Of a stretch of DNA of 64,000 nt, positions 61,868 to 64,000 are shown one piece after another (the stretch's first letter is position 1; each line of letters opens with the position of its first letter). Position numbers and translations under genes: made by a program. The notes below the pieces were generated by a model, which did not search any database, was not told the DNA's origin, and saw only the letters and a program-made list of their open reading frames with translations. This DNA is from Hydractinia symbiolongicarpus. Its lineage: Eukaryota > Cnidaria > Hydrozoa > Anthoathecata > Hydractiniidae. The stretch is taken from positions 18,662,001-18,726,000 of the forward strand of contig NC_079879.1 of the NCBI RefSeq assembly GCF_029227915.1, read 5' to 3'.

Positions 61868-63165
61868 TTATTTCCTCAAGTATAGCACGACAAAACCGTA
61901 GGCTGCCGCAATGGCCATATACAGGTGCTTGGCTGCATACTCGACGATGGTTGACGCTACTCTCAGAAAGAAAGAGACTACTGTACCGATGATCCCCGGT
62001 AATGCAGCACCTGCCTTGCTCGCCAAATACCTTAAAAGTTTACTCAATCTTTCAAGTTGCGTCCCCACAAAACCTTTTTCACCACCAGTCGCGGCACTTC
62101 CCCCTGCAGCACCTGCCGCTGCACTTCCTCCTGTAACGGCAATTACAATGGTGGAAACCAGTAGACCGATAGCGAGACGATACTAGCTATGGTCAGACCC
62201 TGCTCCCTGAAGAGTATTTTAAGCTTTTCAAGCAGGGATGTGTTATCCCCGGAGATTTTTAATAGAGTATCCTTAATGTGTCTCAGCTGGTTGTAAATCT
62301 CACGGTTGAGTTCTTTTACCTTTTCCTGTAAGGCATTCCTTTCATCCTTATCTCTTTTAATGTTTTTTCTCAAGCTTTTCTATGGTTTCTTTAGCGTTTT
62401 CGGAAATCTCACCGTCGTATGACACATCTTCCTGATCCCTGATCCGTTTCAGACTGTCTTCTGCCTTCTTAATCTTATCGCTATACGAAGTTATCTTATG
62501 TTCCAGACTTGTAATGTTACCCTGATAGATTTGAAGATTAAGGTCAAGTCCAGTTAATTCTCGTTCGGTGAATTTAGTGAATGAAGTTTCATCTGTAAGG
62601 GTTCCCACATCGTGTACAACCCTCCTTATAGTATCTATAGTTTTCGTCTGAATGATCTCGCCAGGGTCCTCCTCTTCACCCTCATTAACAATAACATCAA
62701 CCTCTCGCGCGAGTTTTCGGGCCGCTTCCTTACCCCTGTTGGGCGTAGTGACAAACGTTTTAAAACCCAAGTCCCGTATGAAAGCAGCCCCCAAATTGCT
62801 TATAATGGCCCCTGCGCTTCGTAAATCACCAGTATTCTTATATATTACACTGGTAATATCCGCACCCCTAAAGAAAAGATGTTTTCCTTCCAGTTTAAAT
62901 ATCTCATAGGGAATCACATGGACTTCCACCGACGCCACCCTGGGATCCTCTCTAATTTGATTATATAGATCCTCGACCCTCACTTCCACTAGCTTCTTGC
63001 CGTATCAATACCCGTAGTCGTGGTGTCTCCATGCTGTTTTTGTCTCGATGTTGATGGAAGTTGCTGCGTTCCAGGGAGTTGCTGCGTTGATGGTCTATCG
63101 TCCCTATCACCTTTATCTTCTTTACCTATATTATCCTCATGTGTGAATAGTGGATTATCAGCCAT
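61868..63165 (-). pseudogene. Long coiled-coil and membrane protein of the element, three shifts
   Basis: Four overlapping frames on the minus strand follow one another. The first starts at ATG 63165 (MADNPLFTHEDN, then Gln/Ser/Thr-rich) and ends at 62989. The second runs from about 62989 to 62357 (VHVIPYEIFKLEGKHLFFRG, later a coiled coil). The third runs from 62373 to 62143 (a coiled coil, then KILFREQGLTIASI). The fourth reaches 61868 with a Gly/Ala-rich linker, LPGIIGTVVSFFLRVAST and a last hydrophobic segment. Shifts lie near 63000, in an A-run near 62363-62368 and near 62170. I recall a single protein of about 430 residues with this order in cnidarian and arthropod elements; it is probably a virion membrane or fibre-type protein, function not established. 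Confidence 0.55.
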
Positions 63166-63194
63166 TTTATTAGAAGATTCCCTATATAATAAAT
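63166..63194. promoter_or_regulatory. 29-bp divergent intergenic region before the capsid gene
   Basis: Start codons at 63165 (minus) and 63195 (plus) lie only 29 bp apart. The gap contains CTATATAATAAAT on the plus strand, a TATA-like stretch immediately before the capsid start. Confidence 0.4.
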
Positions 63195-64000
63195 ATGAAT
63201 GCATTTGGAACCATACTAGATCTCTATCTGGAAACGAAGCAGCTCCTGGGTATGAAAGGCAGAAAACAAAGGGTTCAGATATCGCATATACCAAGTACGA
63301 TAAACCAGAATGAAGACCTGTACGTCGATATTCCCAGCATACCTCAGAATGAATGATGTCATATTTCCGGGGAGTCTCAAGCTTTTGTTCGACCTGACGC
63401 TGACTGGTACAAATACCAAACGTACGATCGTGTCAAATATAAGCAAAAGCCTGGTAAAAAATTTACGTATTACGTTGAATGGGAAAGAGGTCCAGAATAT
63501 TAGCGATTATAACATCCTGGCAGTGTACCGGGACCTATGGCTACCGAAATTTGAACGTGACAACAACCTTATCTTGGAGGAGATTAACCCCAATGACGGG
63601 ACTATAAGGGCCCTGCAAGTCAAGGCCAGCGATCATGTTGGTACTGATGAAGAGAAAGCAATTGTGACGGCGTACGGGAAAACTTTCTGCATCCCCCTAG
63701 GAAAAATCTTTGAGTTGACGAGGGACTTACCCTTCTACCCGGCGGGATTCCACGACAGGTTGCAGTTTTCCATACATTTCGCGCCATATGGTGAGGTTAT
63801 CAAGGATGGAGGTACAGCCGCTTCAGGGAGCACCGCGGCCAAGGCGGCCGATGCTGCATACAAAATAACCAACATTAAGCTATATCTAGCGAGTGCTATG
63901 ATATCCCGGTATGTGAGAGTGGCAATGCCCTATGAACGGATACTCCGTAGCAAGGTATTCATGATGAGGAAAAGCAACACTTCGTATAATTTGCAGATTG
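63195..64000 (+). pseudogene. Candidate double-jelly-roll major capsid protein, 5' part
   Basis: From ATG 63195 the frame reads MNAFGTILDLYLETKQ and later NEDLYVDIPSIPQNE before a stop at 63354-63356. The rest continues in the next frame, open from 63310 to the window end. Blocks VIFPGSLKLLFDLTLTG, AYGKTFCIPLGKIFELTRDL and FHDRLQFSIHFAPYG match the pattern of viral hexon-type capsid proteins, where an IPLG segment is followed by the D-R/L-x-F-x-I strand. One shift (about 63340-63356) breaks it. If the pattern is right, it is the shell protein of a Polinton- or adintovirus-like particle. The C-terminal jelly roll lies beyond the window. Confidence 0.6.

Larger units (their letters stand above)
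58636..64000. mobile_element. Endogenous Polinton/adintovirus-like element, left part, decayed
   Basis: Seven short genes are packed with small gaps in convergent and divergent pairs, without introns and with higher G+C than the host flanks. The set includes a candidate double-jelly-roll major capsid protein, a candidate minor capsid protein, a coiled-coil/membrane protein and a SAP/DUF4116-like protein. This combination fits Polintons, adintoviruses or related Polinton-like viruses. Most genes are broken by single-base shifts, an in-frame stop or a lost start, while nearby host exons are intact. It is therefore an old insertion rather than a working element. Polymerase, integrase, ATPase and protease genes would be expected beyond position 64000. 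Confidence 0.72.

Overview
The window is AT-rich animal nuclear DNA. Its genes have introns with GT/AG borders, and the intergenic and intronic space is full of small DNA transposons, retrotransposon remnants, microsatellites and minisatellites. The gene content (heparan sulphate epimerase, two ceramide synthases with Hox-like domains, SF3B4, AGPAT-type acyltransferases) is metazoan. A DIRS element, a tRNA-derived SINE and a Polinton/adintovirus-like gene set point to an aquatic invertebrate. My best guess is a cnidarian, perhaps a hydrozoan; this rests on family resemblance and was not tested by a search.

Layout. From 1 to 13.8 kb two paralogous AGPAT3/4-like acyltransferases lie head to tail on the minus strand. 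The copy at 5,472-13,821 is complete (8 exons, 375 codons). The copy at 225-3,682 is cut by the window start (first 4 exons), and its internal exons have exactly the same lengths as in the complete copy. At 17.3-21.1 kb is D-glucuronyl C5-epimerase (3 coding exons, 546 aa, minus). At 23.2-25.8 kb lies a broken DIRS-like tyrosine-recombinase retrotransposon. At 26.3-28.5 kb a TA-flanked DNA element sits inside another repeat. SF3B4 (9 exons, 421 aa, plus) runs from 29.2 to 36.3 kb, with a non-LTR remnant in its first intron. Two ceramide synthases, each with its whole coding region in one exon, follow at 38.1 and 51.7 kb (plus). Between them are two SINE copies, a SWIM-type zinc-finger pseudogene, a Harbinger-like MITE, a P2X7-tail-like fragment and a second non-LTR remnant.

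From 54.6 to 58.1 kb, ends related to each other in inverted orientation bracket a decayed minus-strand gene with a CaRF (ALS2CR8)-like domain and a PHD finger. The outer end on the right looks like a Helitron 5' terminus.

From 58.6 kb to the window end is the left part of an endogenous DNA-virus-like element. It is compact, with convergent and divergent genes and a base composition richer in G+C than its surroundings. It carries a candidate double-jelly-roll major capsid protein, a candidate minor capsid protein, membrane proteins and a SAP/DUF4116-like protein. Almost every gene in it is broken by single-base shifts or lost starts, while neighbouring host genes are intact, so it looks like a fossil copy. 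No polymerase, integrase, ATPase or protease lies inside the window.
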